From assembly GCF_918797505.1 (NCBI RefSeq), contig NC_092797.1, forward strand, positions 17,621,372 through 17,685,371: DNA of 64,000 nucleotides. Reading direction: 5' to 3'. Position numbers and translations under genes: made by a program. A model generated the notes under the pieces. That model saw only the letters and a program-made list of their open reading frames with translations, did no database searches and was not told the origin of the DNA. Shown in pieces: positions 34,569 through 45,236 of the stretch. The first letter of the stretch is position 1; every line of letters begins with the position of its first letter. Origin of the DNA: Bemisia tabaci. Its lineage: Eukaryota > Arthropoda > Insecta > Hemiptera > Aleyrodidae.

Positions 34569-35033
34569 GCATTGGCAGCGTAGAACGGAGAATTGTGAGT
34601 TCACCCTTGCGCCATCGCGCCTTCACTTTTGCAGGCGCAACACGGACATCCATCGAGCACGAATAGTTGTATCTCTGCGCCGTCATCAACGCGCGTCCTT
34701 CCCTTGCTCTATTCCGATGTTGTGCTGGTGCCGTTTGTTTTATTTGTGGTGGTGCTTCGTGGGTTACGGAAGCAGCACAGCCAAAGATAGGAGAGACGGA
34801 ATTGTGCTTCGATTTACAACTTTTCGCCCGAATATGAGTGACACCAGACACCTCCTTTACAGCAAAGAGCGCAGCATGCGGGGGTTCAAGCATCACACCA
34901 TCGCGCCTTCAGTTTTGCAGACGCAACACGGACATCCATCAAGCACGAATAGATGTATCTCTGCGCCGTCATCAACACGCGTCTTTTCTCTTGCTTTCTT
35001 TTCATGCTTAGTCCAATTGGCTTGATTTCATTA
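34569..35033 (+). repeat. Family N repeat with internal duplication
   Basis: A ~465-bp unit that also occurs on the minus strand at 53115-53580. Inside, a ~90-bp block (CAACACGGACATCCATC, then CACGAATAG and CTGCGCCGTCATCAAC) is present twice, about 299 bp apart. The block keeps one frame open for about 150 codons in this copy, but the sister copy is frameshifted, so a protein is not supported. No terminal repeats or duplication were identified; class unknown. Confidence 0.7.
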
Positions 35034-35556
35034 AGTATACTTTTCTCTCCTAAATTGTTAATGATTCTTCTCGCGAGAGCGCGCGTTGTGAATCAACTCC
35101 GAGTTAAGTGTTTTGAGCTCTTATTTTGTATAGGTTACTTCCAGATTTTTTCGACTTAAATATTTTGATGGCAGATAAAAGGTATCTACTGCACCTCATT
35201 TCTAAAGCTAACTCAAAACCGCCAAAAATCGAGATTGGTCGTTGCGGACTTTCACCTTCAATATGGCGAAATACGGTGGATAGAATCTGAAGTTTTATTC
35301 AAGTTTAACTCCCACCAAAAATATAGGTGAAAATGTGGCGTTTGAACACATTTTTTCTTTTTGCCTATCTTTGACTCTCAAATCGCAATATCTTGACGAA
35401 CAACTGACTCATGGGTAGCCTCTGACAGGAAAGAAATAAACCACCCTTTTTATGAGTCATAGCTGATGGTTCGCCAAAAATGCATCGCCCCTTAATTTTG
35501 ACTGGAAATACATGGCCCTGTAGGCTATCCGCGGAACTTTTAACACCATTTCTTTG
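35034..35556. other. Unassigned segment
   Basis: No gene or shared repeat recognised. Confidence 0.35.
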
Positions 35557-35802
35557 CACTGAAAAAAAAAGTTCGGTAAAATTGAACTAGTTAGGAATAT
35601 GGAACCAGGTTTTGTTCGGTACACTCGACCGAATTATTTGGTCTGCTCAACCAAACTGTTCGGTCCGCTGAATCGAATTATCAGAATTGGTTATAGTTAG
35701 GTTGCGTAAACCGAACAGTTTTGTTCGGTCGCGTGTGCCGAACAAAACCTGGTTCCATTTCATCCTAACTCGTTCGGATTTACCGAACTTTTTATTTCAG
35801 TG
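35557..35802. mobile_element. Family P palindromic element (246 bp)
   Basis: CACTGAAAAAAAAAGTTCGG and CCGAACTTTTTATTTCAGTG are inverted ends. The interior alternates TTGTTCGG and CCGAACA motifs, with ATGGAACCAGGTTTTGTTCG and AACAAAACCTGGTTCCAT as long inner arms. Confidence 0.8.
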
Positions 35803-36022
35803 ATAAGCTCCCTATGCTTGAAATCTCCTTGAATTTGCTGCAAGTATAAAGGGATTTCAATGCATACGTCGTTTCAAGGTACCTCCTAAGATGCCAATCT
35901 CGTAAGCTAAAAAAACCAACCAAACAAAAAGAGGTGAAACACAGCTATTAGCCATTCTATTACTATCATTTAATTGTGATCATGAAGACTCTATGTATTA
36001 GTGATAGACGGCTATTACCCAT

Positions 36023-36150
36023 TGGCGAGGCGTGAATGATTGTAAATCGATATCTCCCCATTTGAAGCTATGGTAAAGAATCGATTATTGAGGTGTTCGT
36101 TACAAACACCGTGTTTATCGATCTTTTACTATATATAGATTTAAATGAAA
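36023..36150. mobile_element. Family D element, right end lost
   Basis: GGCGAGGCGTGAATGATTG, GAAGCTATGGTAAAGAATCG and AGGTGTTCG...AACACC are conserved. The sequence diverges after GATTTAAATG. Confidence 0.65.
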
Positions 36151-36875
36151 GACAGGTACTTTAAAGCTAACAGTGGAGAATTTATTTTAGTTGCAGCACT
36201 GGCGTGAATAGTCGCTACAAAGAAAAATTTTGATCGCTGAATACTCATCGATCTCGCCTCTCCTCGTAGAACATTCTGCTCGAGCTATCAAATTACATTT
36301 CCACTGACAATTATATTCGGTGTTTTATTCCTCCCTCTCTACACTCCCCGGGTCATTCTCGAGCACCCGCGGAGGGAGGCCGGAACGCAACAGCGTTAAT
36401 TTACCACATTGAAACGGTGATGATTTCATCCCCTAGCAATAAAACCCCTCAGGAGGGAACCACCCCACGTGAAAACAGGAGCTCTCCTTGTGCAAATTGT
36501 AAGGGATCATTTCGCTCCATTAAATCACGCTGAGAGCATGTGCGAGGAGAGGAAAATAATAAATAAATATAAATAAATAAGAGCTGTAAGCCCGGCTCTT
36601 GCATTTCCCCTCACTTTGAGGAAAACTTGCCGGCGATTGTGCTGAAATGCTACTACACCTCCTTTTACGCGGAGGGAGGTGCACGGAATTCGTCGTCCCA
36701 TAAATTTAACCGGCGTTAAAAGGAGCGAGGATTCAAACCACGGCGCCGTTGCAACACCTCCTCGAATATCTTGGTTTCTCGAGCATGCTCCGCGACCATC
36801 TTGCAAGATCCCGGAATTTGCGGTTTAAGGAGAACGATACGGATTTAATCGGAATCGGCGTGGCTGCATTTCAAA
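36151..36875. other. Unassigned segment, mixed composition
   Basis: No gene or repeat family recognised; GC rises locally near 36340-36480 and 36600-36780. Confidence 0.35.
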
Positions 36876-37050
36876 TTGCCTGAATTCCTCTCGTAGTGTA
36901 TTTTTTGCCCCTGAGGAAATCAAGCAACATGATCCCTTGAGATTCTCCGTGAATTATCCGCGGATTACAGGGAATCTACTCCCTGGATTTCCAGGAGGAA
37001 TGTCATTTAGTTTGCTGATAAAAAATAATACCTGAGAGGAAATCAGGCAA
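36876..37050. mobile_element. Short palindromic MITE, TTGCCTGAATTCCTCTC ends
   Basis: TTGCCTGAATTCCTCTCG is mirrored by CCTGAGAGGAAATCAGGCAA over ~175 bp, with inner arms GTATTTTTT and AAAAAATAAT. No second copy lies in the window. Confidence 0.6.
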
Positions 37051-37150
37051 CACTTTGATGTGGATAGGCTGATTTTGGTTGGATTCGTCCAATTCTTCCG
37101 CTCCACATCACACTATTTCGATTTTTGATGGTTAGTGAATTTTTCTAACA

Positions 37151-37199
<49 letters not shown>

Positions 37200-37763
37200 T
37201 TCACAGGAAAGGCGGATTGTCCCAAAATTGAATCAAAATTCTTCAAGAGAGCTGAAATTCGCAGAGATAAAAAGTAAAGTCGTGCTGTGCTGTTCGACAG
37301 ATGCTCCTTATCGAATAAATTCATTCCGCCGTAAATATTTTTTTGGAGTATTAAGGCCTATACTTTGGAGGTATGGAGTAGAATAAAATATCCAATTTTT
37401 GTTGCTATAATTTTTGTTTAATAATTCAAGATAAAGAAAAAACTTGATTGATTCAAATGAGCTGGACGGATATTTCATCAATGCTCGTATCCGCAGTGCA
37501 AGGTCAATAAGGTCATACTGAAAATTTCATCAAGAACGCGATGGTTCCACCGCCAAAGGCATTCAAAATTTGCTGTTGCGAGCTCATTAGAAAGGTTCCA
37601 ACTCGCATAGCGGCTATTCTTGATTTCGACGATTTTGAAGAGCTAAGATTAAGCAATGGCAAATCTCACTTCTCATAATGAGCCGACACTGGGCACTTTA
37701 CTTCTTCTTCCATGTCCTTTTTAAGGAATATCCCATTCCCGCAAGAATTAAAAATGTATACCT
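37051..37763. other. Unassigned segment with an A40 run
   Basis: An uninterrupted run of 40 A at 37158-37197; otherwise nothing recognised. Confidence 0.4.
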
Positions 37764-38223
37764 GTGGGCTGATTGTTGAAATTGATCGACAAAGCTATAG
37801 ATAAAAAAGACATGAGGAGGAGTAGGGAGCGATCCAATTGGTTGAAATGAGTGTCTTTTATAGACCAAGGGAGAAAATGATGGACTAACTATAGAGTCTT
37901 TCGTGGGTTGCCGTTAGTTACTCTAACTTACTTCCTTTGTCCACTCACTGCAATCACTCGCTTACACTAATAGTATCCCTCCATTTCCTTTTTGTCTTAT
38001 TTGCCTAATGCTTTTTTTTTTTTTTTTTTTTTTTTGTTTTGAACAATATTATATTTATTGTGATTAATACAAGGAGGAATTATACTTGACAGAGTATAAT
38101 GAAGGCCTGTTTTACATACTAATTGAGGCCTATGGTTCATTTATTTACAATTGTGTTTTTAAATGTTTCCCCCTTATATTATTTTGCCTAATGCTTTGTC
38201 TACCACTTTCAAGAATCAGCCCG
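37764..38223. mobile_element. Family S MITE carrying a retroposed insert
   Basis: GGGCTGATTGTTGAAATTGA and CAAGAATCAGCCC are the diverged inverted ends. The interior matches the 33381 copy (ATTGGTTGAAAT, CTAATAGTATCCCTCCA, CTTTTTGTCTTA). About 183 bp in the right half belong to the insert at 38015-38182 plus one duplication copy. Confidence 0.7.
38015..38182 (-). mobile_element. Retroposed sequence with poly(A) tail and 15-bp duplication
   Basis: Read on the minus strand, ~145 bp of non-repetitive sequence contains AATAAA (CACAATAAATATAATATTG) about 20 bp before a poly(A) tail of about 20 A. It is bounded by the direct repeat TTTGCCTAATGCTTT (38000-38014 and 38183-38197), which is a single sequence in the host S element. 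Together these are the hallmarks of target-primed reverse transcription: a 5'-truncated mRNA retrocopy or a LINE 3' end. The source gene is not identified. Confidence 0.85.
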
Positions 38224-38735
38224 CTGGTGCGGTACTCAACTCGTATCTGACAATAACTGGTTTTGTCAAAAGTGTAAAATCAAGCAATTAAAGTAACGAG
38301 AAGATTGATTTTTTTAAATTTCAGGTGCATATCCCACGCTAGACGGTTTTTCTCCATTCGTGATCCCTCACTCCTCCTGCGGGGGCGGGGGCATTGATTT
38401 TCCGTTCGGTGGCTCCGCGGAAAAGTGCTGCGTTTCCACGCTTTATCAAAATGGGGTTTCGCCACTTGAAAAATGGCGATCGAAGATAAACGCTGTCGGC
38501 GTGAAATACGTGCTCTCGTTCGTCAATGAGCCCGTGACCCGATGATTAATTTCCCACCCCCGCACGATACGGACCGTCGACCTCCCCGCCGCCGCAACGC
38601 CCATAAATCACCGGCAAATATCTCGAAATTCGATCCATCGCAATCGCGCGGGTCGTTTGACGTCAACTGCTCTGGAGAGGTCTCTTTTCAATATTTGTAT
38701 GTATGGAGTCTTTGAACGTTCCGGGTGCCCCCTCC
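38224..38735. other. GC-rich unassigned segment
   Basis: A TTAAATTTCAG acceptor-like motif (38314-38324) is followed by a frame open to a TGA at 38543-38545. No recognised domain; see the rejected list. Confidence 0.25.
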
Positions 38736-39045
38736 TAGAGTCCCTTTATACTGAGAGTCAAGACAATTTGAATCCATTTCTGATTGGTTCCCGTATTTTA
38801 GGCCTCCACAGTGTCACAAACGGGAATAAAGATTACATTTTCACCAATTGCAAAGATTATAATCTGGAATGGACCAGGGAATTACGGGTTCGGCAAGGAA
38901 CAAACGGAATGAGAGGAGGAACGGAGAGAGGCATTTGAGAATGGGCCGATCAAAGATTACGAAAAACGTTCAATTTCTGTAATCTTTATTCCCGTTTGTG
39001 ACATCCATGAGCCGAATTGTCTTGACTCTCAGTGAAGGGACTCTA
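38736..39045. mobile_element. Family E hAT-like element (310 bp)
   Basis: TAGAGTCCCTTTATACTGAG and CTCAGTGAAGGGACTCTA are inverted ends. The 8-bp duplication CCCCCTCC is exact (38728-38735, 39046-39053). Confidence 0.93.
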
Positions 39046-39057
39046 CCCCCTCCAAGT

Positions 39058-39310
39058 CTGCCGTGCTAAGGAAAAACGCCGTATGAACCTTCAGGCGTTG
39101 CCAAATTTTCTTGGATAAAACGCAGATTTCCTGGCCGATTTATGAATATTTTCCTTCCAATTTTTCAGATAATTTTGTACGCATTTTAATCTAAAATATC
39201 TGAAAATTTCAAGGAATGGTGTTCTTAAATTGCGTCAAAAATACATGTTTTATTAAGGGAAGTTTGGCAACTCTCGAATGTTCATACGGCGTCCTTCCTT
39301 AGCACGGCAT
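39058..39310. mobile_element. Family A MITE (253 bp)
   Basis: CTGCCGTGCTAAGGAAAAAC and GTCCTTCCTTAGCACGGCA ends, 12 bp right of the E element. The last base is T instead of G and no 4-bp duplication remains. Confidence 0.8.
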
Positions 39311-39892
39311 CTGCTGTACACCTTTTGAACGATTAAACGTAAGTAGTCTAAATTTGGGATTGCTTTGAAACACAATCTAATAAAAACTAGATTTGTGCTC
39401 ATAAAAAATATCAAAAAAGGCGCCAGGATGATCAAATAGTAAAGAAAAAAGAGGACGAAGTGTAAAATACTCATAATGCTCTCCACAGAACCAATGCTTT
39501 TGACGTATGTTTTGTTTGTATCGAGTTTTTTCCTACAAAAGAAAACTTGGAAAATCCTGAAAAATGAATACTTTAAAAATTTTCACCTAATTTGTTCTCA
39601 TAAAATGAATCTGATGTCGCAACAAGAAAAGAGTCCGTCATTCAATTGTTCATGTTGAAAAAAGAAGAAGAAATCCAGCCTCTGATTGGTCGAAAGGCTC
39701 ATTAGCCGTTGGAGGCCTCAAAATTCACGTGACCTTTATGTACATTAAGGGGTGAGATATGTATATTCCCTACTTTCTATCTGCCCATCATTCTTTTATT
39801 TTTTTCCAGTAAACCCTCAATACGGGTTGTAGGAAAATTCTGCTCGAGGAACATAGTGGAGAGCGCCATATTTTTTGATAACTCGCGTCAAA
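39311..39892. other. Unassigned segment
   Basis: No gene or shared repeat recognised. Confidence 0.35.
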
Positions 39893-40650
39893 TGAACGAA
39901 TTTATGCTAAAAGGAACTAAGTACCTAGGGTTCAGGCCCGCCACAAGGGGGGGGGGGGGGATACTGGGTCCTTGGTACCGGGGCCCGGGTCCTGGAGGGG
40001 CCCGTAACGCAGGTGACAAACCACTACGAATTCATGTGTAACCCTTGTCTCGTAGGGAAAAGTGAAAAAATTACCCTAAAAATTCCGCAAAAGGTGAATA
40101 AAGTTTCAAAAACACGCTAGGGCACTATACAATTTTTCTTACTTTTTTAGAGATTTTCAAGATTTTGAGTATATGTAGAATGATATTTTTAGTAACTGTG
40201 TTTCATTTTCTTCCGTTGTCGGATGCTAAGAGGCTCCTTTCTGGGCATCCTCGACTTCAATGGCTTAACTCCCTTGCCATAGACGTACGAAAGGGGAGTC
40301 CAGGGGGGCCAGGCTCCCCATAGAATTGAAAATTATCATCTGCCCCCTCAAAAAAAAAAAATTAATAGATGTTTTGAATGCAACAATTCGAAAGTTTTTG
40401 GTGCTGAAAGTAAACAAAAAGGCGTAATTATTCTGCAGAAATTGATGGAAAATCTCCATCATAAGAACTTCATAATGCGTCCAAATAGATTTAAAATTTC
40501 AAAAATTTCCCGGGGGAGACCCCTCGGACCCCCCCCCCCTGTGCTAGGGGCCCGGGCCAGAAAATTGGTACCAGGGCCCGAGATGGGATGTGGCGGGCCT
40601 GTTAGGGTTTGCGTGTAACATGGTTCCTTTTAGCATAAAAATGTCCAAAT
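39893..40650. mobile_element. Family G-related element split by a hAT-like insertion
   Basis: GAATTTATGCTAAAAGGAAC and GTTCCTTTTAGCATAAAAAT-like ends are inverted, as in the short copy at 10722. Removing the insertion at 39933-40601 leaves about 85 bp, the size of that short copy. Confidence 0.65.
39933..40601. mobile_element. hAT-like element, CAGGCCCGCCACA ends (669 bp)
   Basis: CAGGCCCGCCACA and TGTGGCGGGCCTG are perfect inverted ends. CTAGGGTT (39925-39932) and TTAGGGTT (40602-40609) form an 8-bp duplication matching at 7 positions. G-rich subterminal sequence (GGTACCGGGGCCCGGGTCC; GGGCCCGGGCCAG) also pairs. No transposase frame inside. Confidence 0.82.
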
Positions 40651-40860
40651 GATACAGGAATTGACTTCACCGAATCAGCCTACCTGTATTGAGGCGTTGC
40701 CTGGTTTCCACTCATCGTTTATTATTAGAGCAGTTCATTGAATGATATTCCGTCTTAAAATTTTATAAAATCTATTCTCTGTATTCTGGGTTCAAACGAA
40801 AGAAAGACACAAGACTTTTTGATTAGTTTTTCAGATGTTTTAACTAATAATATACGTTCT

Positions 40861-40863
<3 letters not shown>

Positions 40864-40894
<31 letters not shown>
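40864..40894. repeat. A31 homopolymer
   Basis: Uninterrupted A run preceding the C element; no duplication was found to prove retroposition. Confidence 0.8.
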
Positions 40895-40897
<3 letters not shown>

Positions 40898-40925
40898 ACA
40901 TCTGAGGAAGGTTATATGGACGGCC

Positions 40926-41179
40926 TCTACGGTGAAACTACCAGACCGAGTAACTCGGTTTGCGACGTTGCAAACTTCCGGCCATACTTCATTTTTTAGA
41001 CGGAAAACTACTCAACGTTAACTCTTGAAAACTTCTGTGATTTTTCTTCTCTGATGAAATAAAAATCTGTGAAAACCCAAGGAATAATGATGGTTTGTTC
41101 TCCTTCACAAAAATAAAATGGGAACAGAGATTTTCAAACACTGCAAACGGGATACGCGGTCTGGTAGGCTTACCGTCGA
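40926..41179. mobile_element. Family C MITE (254 bp)
   Basis: TCTACGGTGAAACTACCAGA and GGTCTGGTAGGCTTACCGTCGA ends, with the GACGTTGCAAACTTCC block. The flanking TA pair is not preserved. Confidence 0.78.
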
Positions 41180-41516
41180 TTTGCAGTTGAGCCGATGAAA
41201 GTCGTTCATCTCATTAGGAAAAAATAAAAAGAACCCTTCATTGCTGCTACGGATCCCCATCTGTTGTCATTTCAAAGTGATGCTCCATCGCAATCAAAAT
41301 GGGCTGGGCAGTACCTTACAGGCCATCTGTAACCGTGAATTTTTATTCAATTTTCATGTAAAAGTGAAAAAGTCAACGGGGGCGAGGGAATGTTACTTTA
41401 AACTTTTTATAAAAACGCTTGGCTGCTCCGGTGACGAGGAAACAAGTCATAGTCCCTACAAATCCGTCTAAATGTTCTATATTATTAAAATTTAGATCCA
41501 ACATAATTCGGACGAT

Positions 41517-41863
41517 AGAGAATTTTCAGGTGTCTGAAATTCAATGAATTTCGTGTTCAAGTGGAAACTACTAAGTGAACTGAACACGAGGATACCCTTG
41601 GTTCATGAATTGAAAAATCATTGGAGAGGATATGACAAAATGATCTAATTTGCTATAATACATGTGTTTAAATGGGAAATGCCGCCAGATGACGTCACTG
41701 GGCGCTGAATTGTCCAATTTTAAATCTATTTTTATACTATTTCCCAAATCAGAAAAAAAAAAACATAATAAAAATCAGAAAAATACTGTGGAATCAGCTC
41801 TTTGAGCACTTTTAGATGAAGCAATAAAAAATTTCCATGCAAAGTCTCCATTCAAAAATTTCC
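41517..41863 (+). repeat. Family M half-unit
   Basis: GAGAATTTTCAGGTGTCTG to GCAAAGTCTCCATTC aligns with 51358-51676. Shared blocks include AAACTACTAAGTGAA, CACGAGGATACCCTTGG and CCAGATGACGTCACT. Unlike 51139-51676 it has no inverted left arm. Confidence 0.75.
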
Positions 41864-42649
41864 AACTTCAAATTCAACTTCATTTTCAACTTCCAATTCA
41901 AAATATTCAACAGTTACCGGATTTGAGAAGCATGAGAGAAGGGTCTGCACTCGTTGAAGACCCTGTATAGTGGTCCAATCCAGTCGAATCGGTTGGAATC
42001 GAAGCTTGACTCGGTCTCCTCCGTTCGATATTCATCTACGACCCCTCAGAGGCATCTATCGATTTTATCTCGTAACAATTAATTATGATCGTTCATCCCT
42101 CGATATTTTCAGACTTTCAAAGCCGGCTGCTTATTAAAAGTCGACCGCTCTCCCCCCTGACGCTGCCTCTTCGTCTCCATTTGCCCGAGCAGTAAATACG
42201 CTTCGGGCGTTTGGGAGCTTTTACCAACGTTTTTTCCCCCGCTCTTTTTTCCAATCAATTTAATTTTTCTCGATTTATATTTTATTTTTCATTCATTTGC
42301 ATCCCGTTTTTGCTACCCGCTATTGCCGTTTAGCGCTTTCAAGAGGGGCGGTTTTTCGGTCCGGACGTTTTCCCGGCTTGAATCATATTTACCCCGAATA
42401 TGAGGTGGAAAATATGTGACGTTTCATCGCTGATGACTCTCCCTGTCCGCCTCGGAACCCTCATCCCATGTTGAAGCTTTTGAAAGGTCTAATTAAAATA
42501 TTCCGCTTCCAAAATATTCCGTTTTTATTGACTTAATCTTGTGAGCTAAATTGTAGTCTAAATTGATTTTCATTATAATGAAAATCAATTTGGACTACAA
42601 TTGCTAAAAGGCTTATGGACTACAAAGCTTATTGTCCAGACAATATAAA
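41864..42649. other. Unassigned segment
   Basis: No gene or shared repeat recognised; an 18-20 bp AT-rich hairpin lies around 42560-42600 (AATTGATTTTCATTATAATG and its mirror). Confidence 0.4.
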
Positions 42650-42895
42650 ATGAGGGGTTCGAAGAACAAGGCGCTTAAGCGCAGTTCTTGCTATTTCGAG
42701 AAATACGTGTTTAAAGTTTCAAAATTACATGGAGGTATATGGCAGAAAAGAAGGTTTAACTCACTTTTTAAAACCGTCAAGTTGGATTTTAGTTGTGAAT
42801 TTTTCACAGAATATACTTTCAAACTAGTTTTATTAGGCTTCATGAATAACTCAATTTTTTCAAAAACTGCACCTATGCGCTTTGTCCTCCATCTT
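42650..42895. mobile_element. Family H element (about 245 bp)
   Basis: GAGGGGTTCGAAGAACAAGG with GCGCTTAAGCGCAG at the left is mirrored by AACTGCACCTATGCGC and TTTGTCCTCC at the right. The interior block GTTTCAAAATTACATGGAGG is shared with 61690 (reverse) and 22630. Confidence 0.7.
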
Positions 42896-43736
42896 CCACA
42901 CGGATAAAAATGACTGTGCGCGGATAACCATCTTGGTTTTGTTAATTAAAAGTTGGTGCCGTATACATGAAAAAATTGATAGAATAACCAACGGCATTGT
43001 ATTGTCCACAACATCCTTAGGGAAATCGATCATTTTCAATTAGTTGCTACTAGCTATTAAAAATCTGCTCACCGAGACAAAATTGATGGTAAACTGCTCC
43101 ATTAAGTTGACTCATTGCACCAAAGAGTGCGCTTGCGCTTCACCTATCTTGTTTTTGGTTGATGCTACTCGGTTAAGTGGGCTCATTGAACTACAGAATG
43201 CGTTAGTGCAAATTATAAACTTGTTGATTATGAAGGTCACCATCTCAGATAACTCAATTAAAGTATTTTGTTAGTAGTCTGCCCCGTCAATTTTTTACGT
43301 TTTACCAACATTGAGTCACCAAAGAAAGTAGTCAGATATGGGCTGATTAGGGAAAGTATGTTGATAAATTTTCAAGAATTCATATTCAACCCACCTTGTG
43401 TGACTGATAAGCGAATAATAATATGTTCGTGGAGCGTACTCCTTTTCCCGTCCCTGGCTCGGGCGACGGTAAAGTCGCCGCAAAACTATATGACTTCGCT
43501 TAATTAATTATTCTTGACTCTGCTCGGTTTTAATGATAATAATTAAAGGGCATTTATTACAACAATTCAGAAACTCGGACTATGTTAAATTTTTCAATGA
43601 TTTAAAAAAAAGGGATTAAAACGAACTAAAATATATATCAAAACCAAAAATTATTTCATTCTAAAAGCAAAGTATACCTCATATCGTAATGTTCGAGGGG
43701 AAAAATAAAACTAACACTGATAGGAGGTAAAAATAG
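42896..43736. other. Unassigned segment
   Basis: No gene or shared repeat recognised. Confidence 0.35.
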
Positions 43737-43800
43737 GGCCGCGAAGCGCCTTCAGGGGGTTGGACCGCGTAGCGGCATAGCCCCCTAGTATTTGACGATT
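43737..43800. repeat. GC-rich repeat fragment shared with 6005-6085
   Basis: GGGCCGCGAAGCGCCTTCAG and ACCGCGTAGCGGC are the reverse complement of parts of 6005-6085 in the same order. Confidence 0.5.
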
Positions 43801-44048
43801 TGCCTAGGCATTTGAAAAAATGACTAATTTTACTATTTGCCTGCGACATATCGATTGCAGTGTTTGAAAATTTCTTTCTTCCCCCCTCTCCCCTTGGTAA
43901 CAAGTTTTACGAAAATGCGACGAGCAGGAACCGAGATAGCGTTTTAGGCCATGCCCGCCACCTTGGTTTTTCGAATTTAATCGATGGAATGGGAGCCGAT
44001 GTATCAATTTAGGCTACGTCCGCCGTCTTAAATTTTCAAATTCAGAAA

Positions 44049-44482
44049 ATTCAACTTGAAACGCATCATACCCAAAATCTAAGCTCAGATTCGGCTTCCT
44101 CGTGAAAAATCGATGCTATTTCATGTATCATATGTTACCATAGCAAAAAGAGGGTAATCGTAGGCGTAAAGATTCTATCAAAGCCGGCCGGTATGCGGAA
44201 GTAGGCACAGAATTCAAACGTTTGAGCTACGCCGCCAGACGCCGGCGCCAAGCATTTGGTTCGTCCGTTTCCGAGAAAACAAACTTCTTACTCATCAGCT
44301 GACTCACTCCGAATCACCCATGTTGCCACGTCGGACTGATATGTTAGAATCTACAAGTCTACGTTAATCTCTTTCCTTCATGATATGGTGACATATGATA
44401 CATGATATTGCATCGATTTTTCACGAGGAAGCCGAATCTGAGCTTAGATTTTGGATATTATGCGTTTTAAGTCAAATTTTCT
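44049..44482. repeat. 434-bp foldback with ~92-bp arms
   Basis: The left arm (44049-44141; AAACGCATCATACCCAAAAT, GAAGCC and TCGATGCTATTTCATG) is the near-perfect inverse of the right arm (44386-44482). The loop of ~245 bp is GC-richer and includes CGCCGCCAGACGCCGGCG. No other copy is in the window; probably a foldback/MITE. Confidence 0.75.
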
Positions 44483-44966
44483 TTTATCTGTTTTAAATCA
44501 CTCAGGAAAATTTGCGAAAACTCATTAGAATAACAGTGTGTATTCTTTTAAAAACATTGATCAAAAATAAAACATTGATGGTACTTGAATCCATTAATCT
44601 CCGAGATAACTGGAACACGGTTGTTCTACGACTTTTTACGTATGTTGTTTTCTTCCGCATCGGTTGTCGGCAGCGTATAGCGGCCAAGGCCCCTGGTACT
44701 AATAATAGTTTTCAAAATCAATTTTTTTCTACATTCAAAATTCCAAGGAAATGGCAGACATTTATCAATTGTTACAAATGTTTTAACAATGTTTCTTGTC
44801 AATTGTATGCTGTCGTTAAGCTAAACATCCCAGGTTTACCAGTAGGCTAGGCATGCACTATATTTAACACCATGTCAATGCTTCAGTACTTTATAGGGGT
44901 AATTTTTTTATTTTCTATTCTACAAAATCTCAATCATGCGATCTCTCAAACTGCGCTACGTGCACG
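44483..44966. other. Unassigned segment
   Basis: No gene or shared repeat; short frames lack recognisable features. Confidence 0.35.
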
Positions 44967-45236
44967 CGTAGGCGGATCCAGACACCTCGAACTAGGGGAG
45001 GGGGGGCGTAAGGGGGGTCCTCAGGAAAATTTCGAAATTTTAAAGCAACTCATATGCAGTTTGAGTCAATTTTTTCATGACACCAAGCACCAAATGTAAG
45101 CGCTCCTTTATCTTCTCTCCTCCGTTTCTTCCTTTGTTTATTTTGTTCCTTTTTCTTACTCCTTTTTTTCGGACGAACGGGGGGGGGGGGGGGAGAGCGC
45201 ACGTCCCATACGCCCCCCTGGATCCGCTTATGTATG
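44967..45236. mobile_element. Probable hAT-like element, GGCGGATCCAG ends
   Basis: CGTAGGCGGATCCAG and CTGGATCCGCTTATG are inverted; GGGGGGGCGTAAGGGG and CGCCCCCC also pair. The GGCGGATCCAG motif is common in hAT termini, but no duplication could be read. Confidence 0.5.

Noticed and set aside
34345..35025. Overlapping 183-codon (minus) and 153-codon (plus) frames
   Set aside because: They lie in and around family N; the second N copy at 53115-53580 is frameshifted relative to them, and both strands are open because of GC content.
38325..38545. Possible terminal exon: acceptor TTAAATTTCAG then ~73 open codons ending in TGA
   Set aside because: No donor or upstream exon, no recognised domain and no polyadenylation context. 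Transcript data would be decisive.
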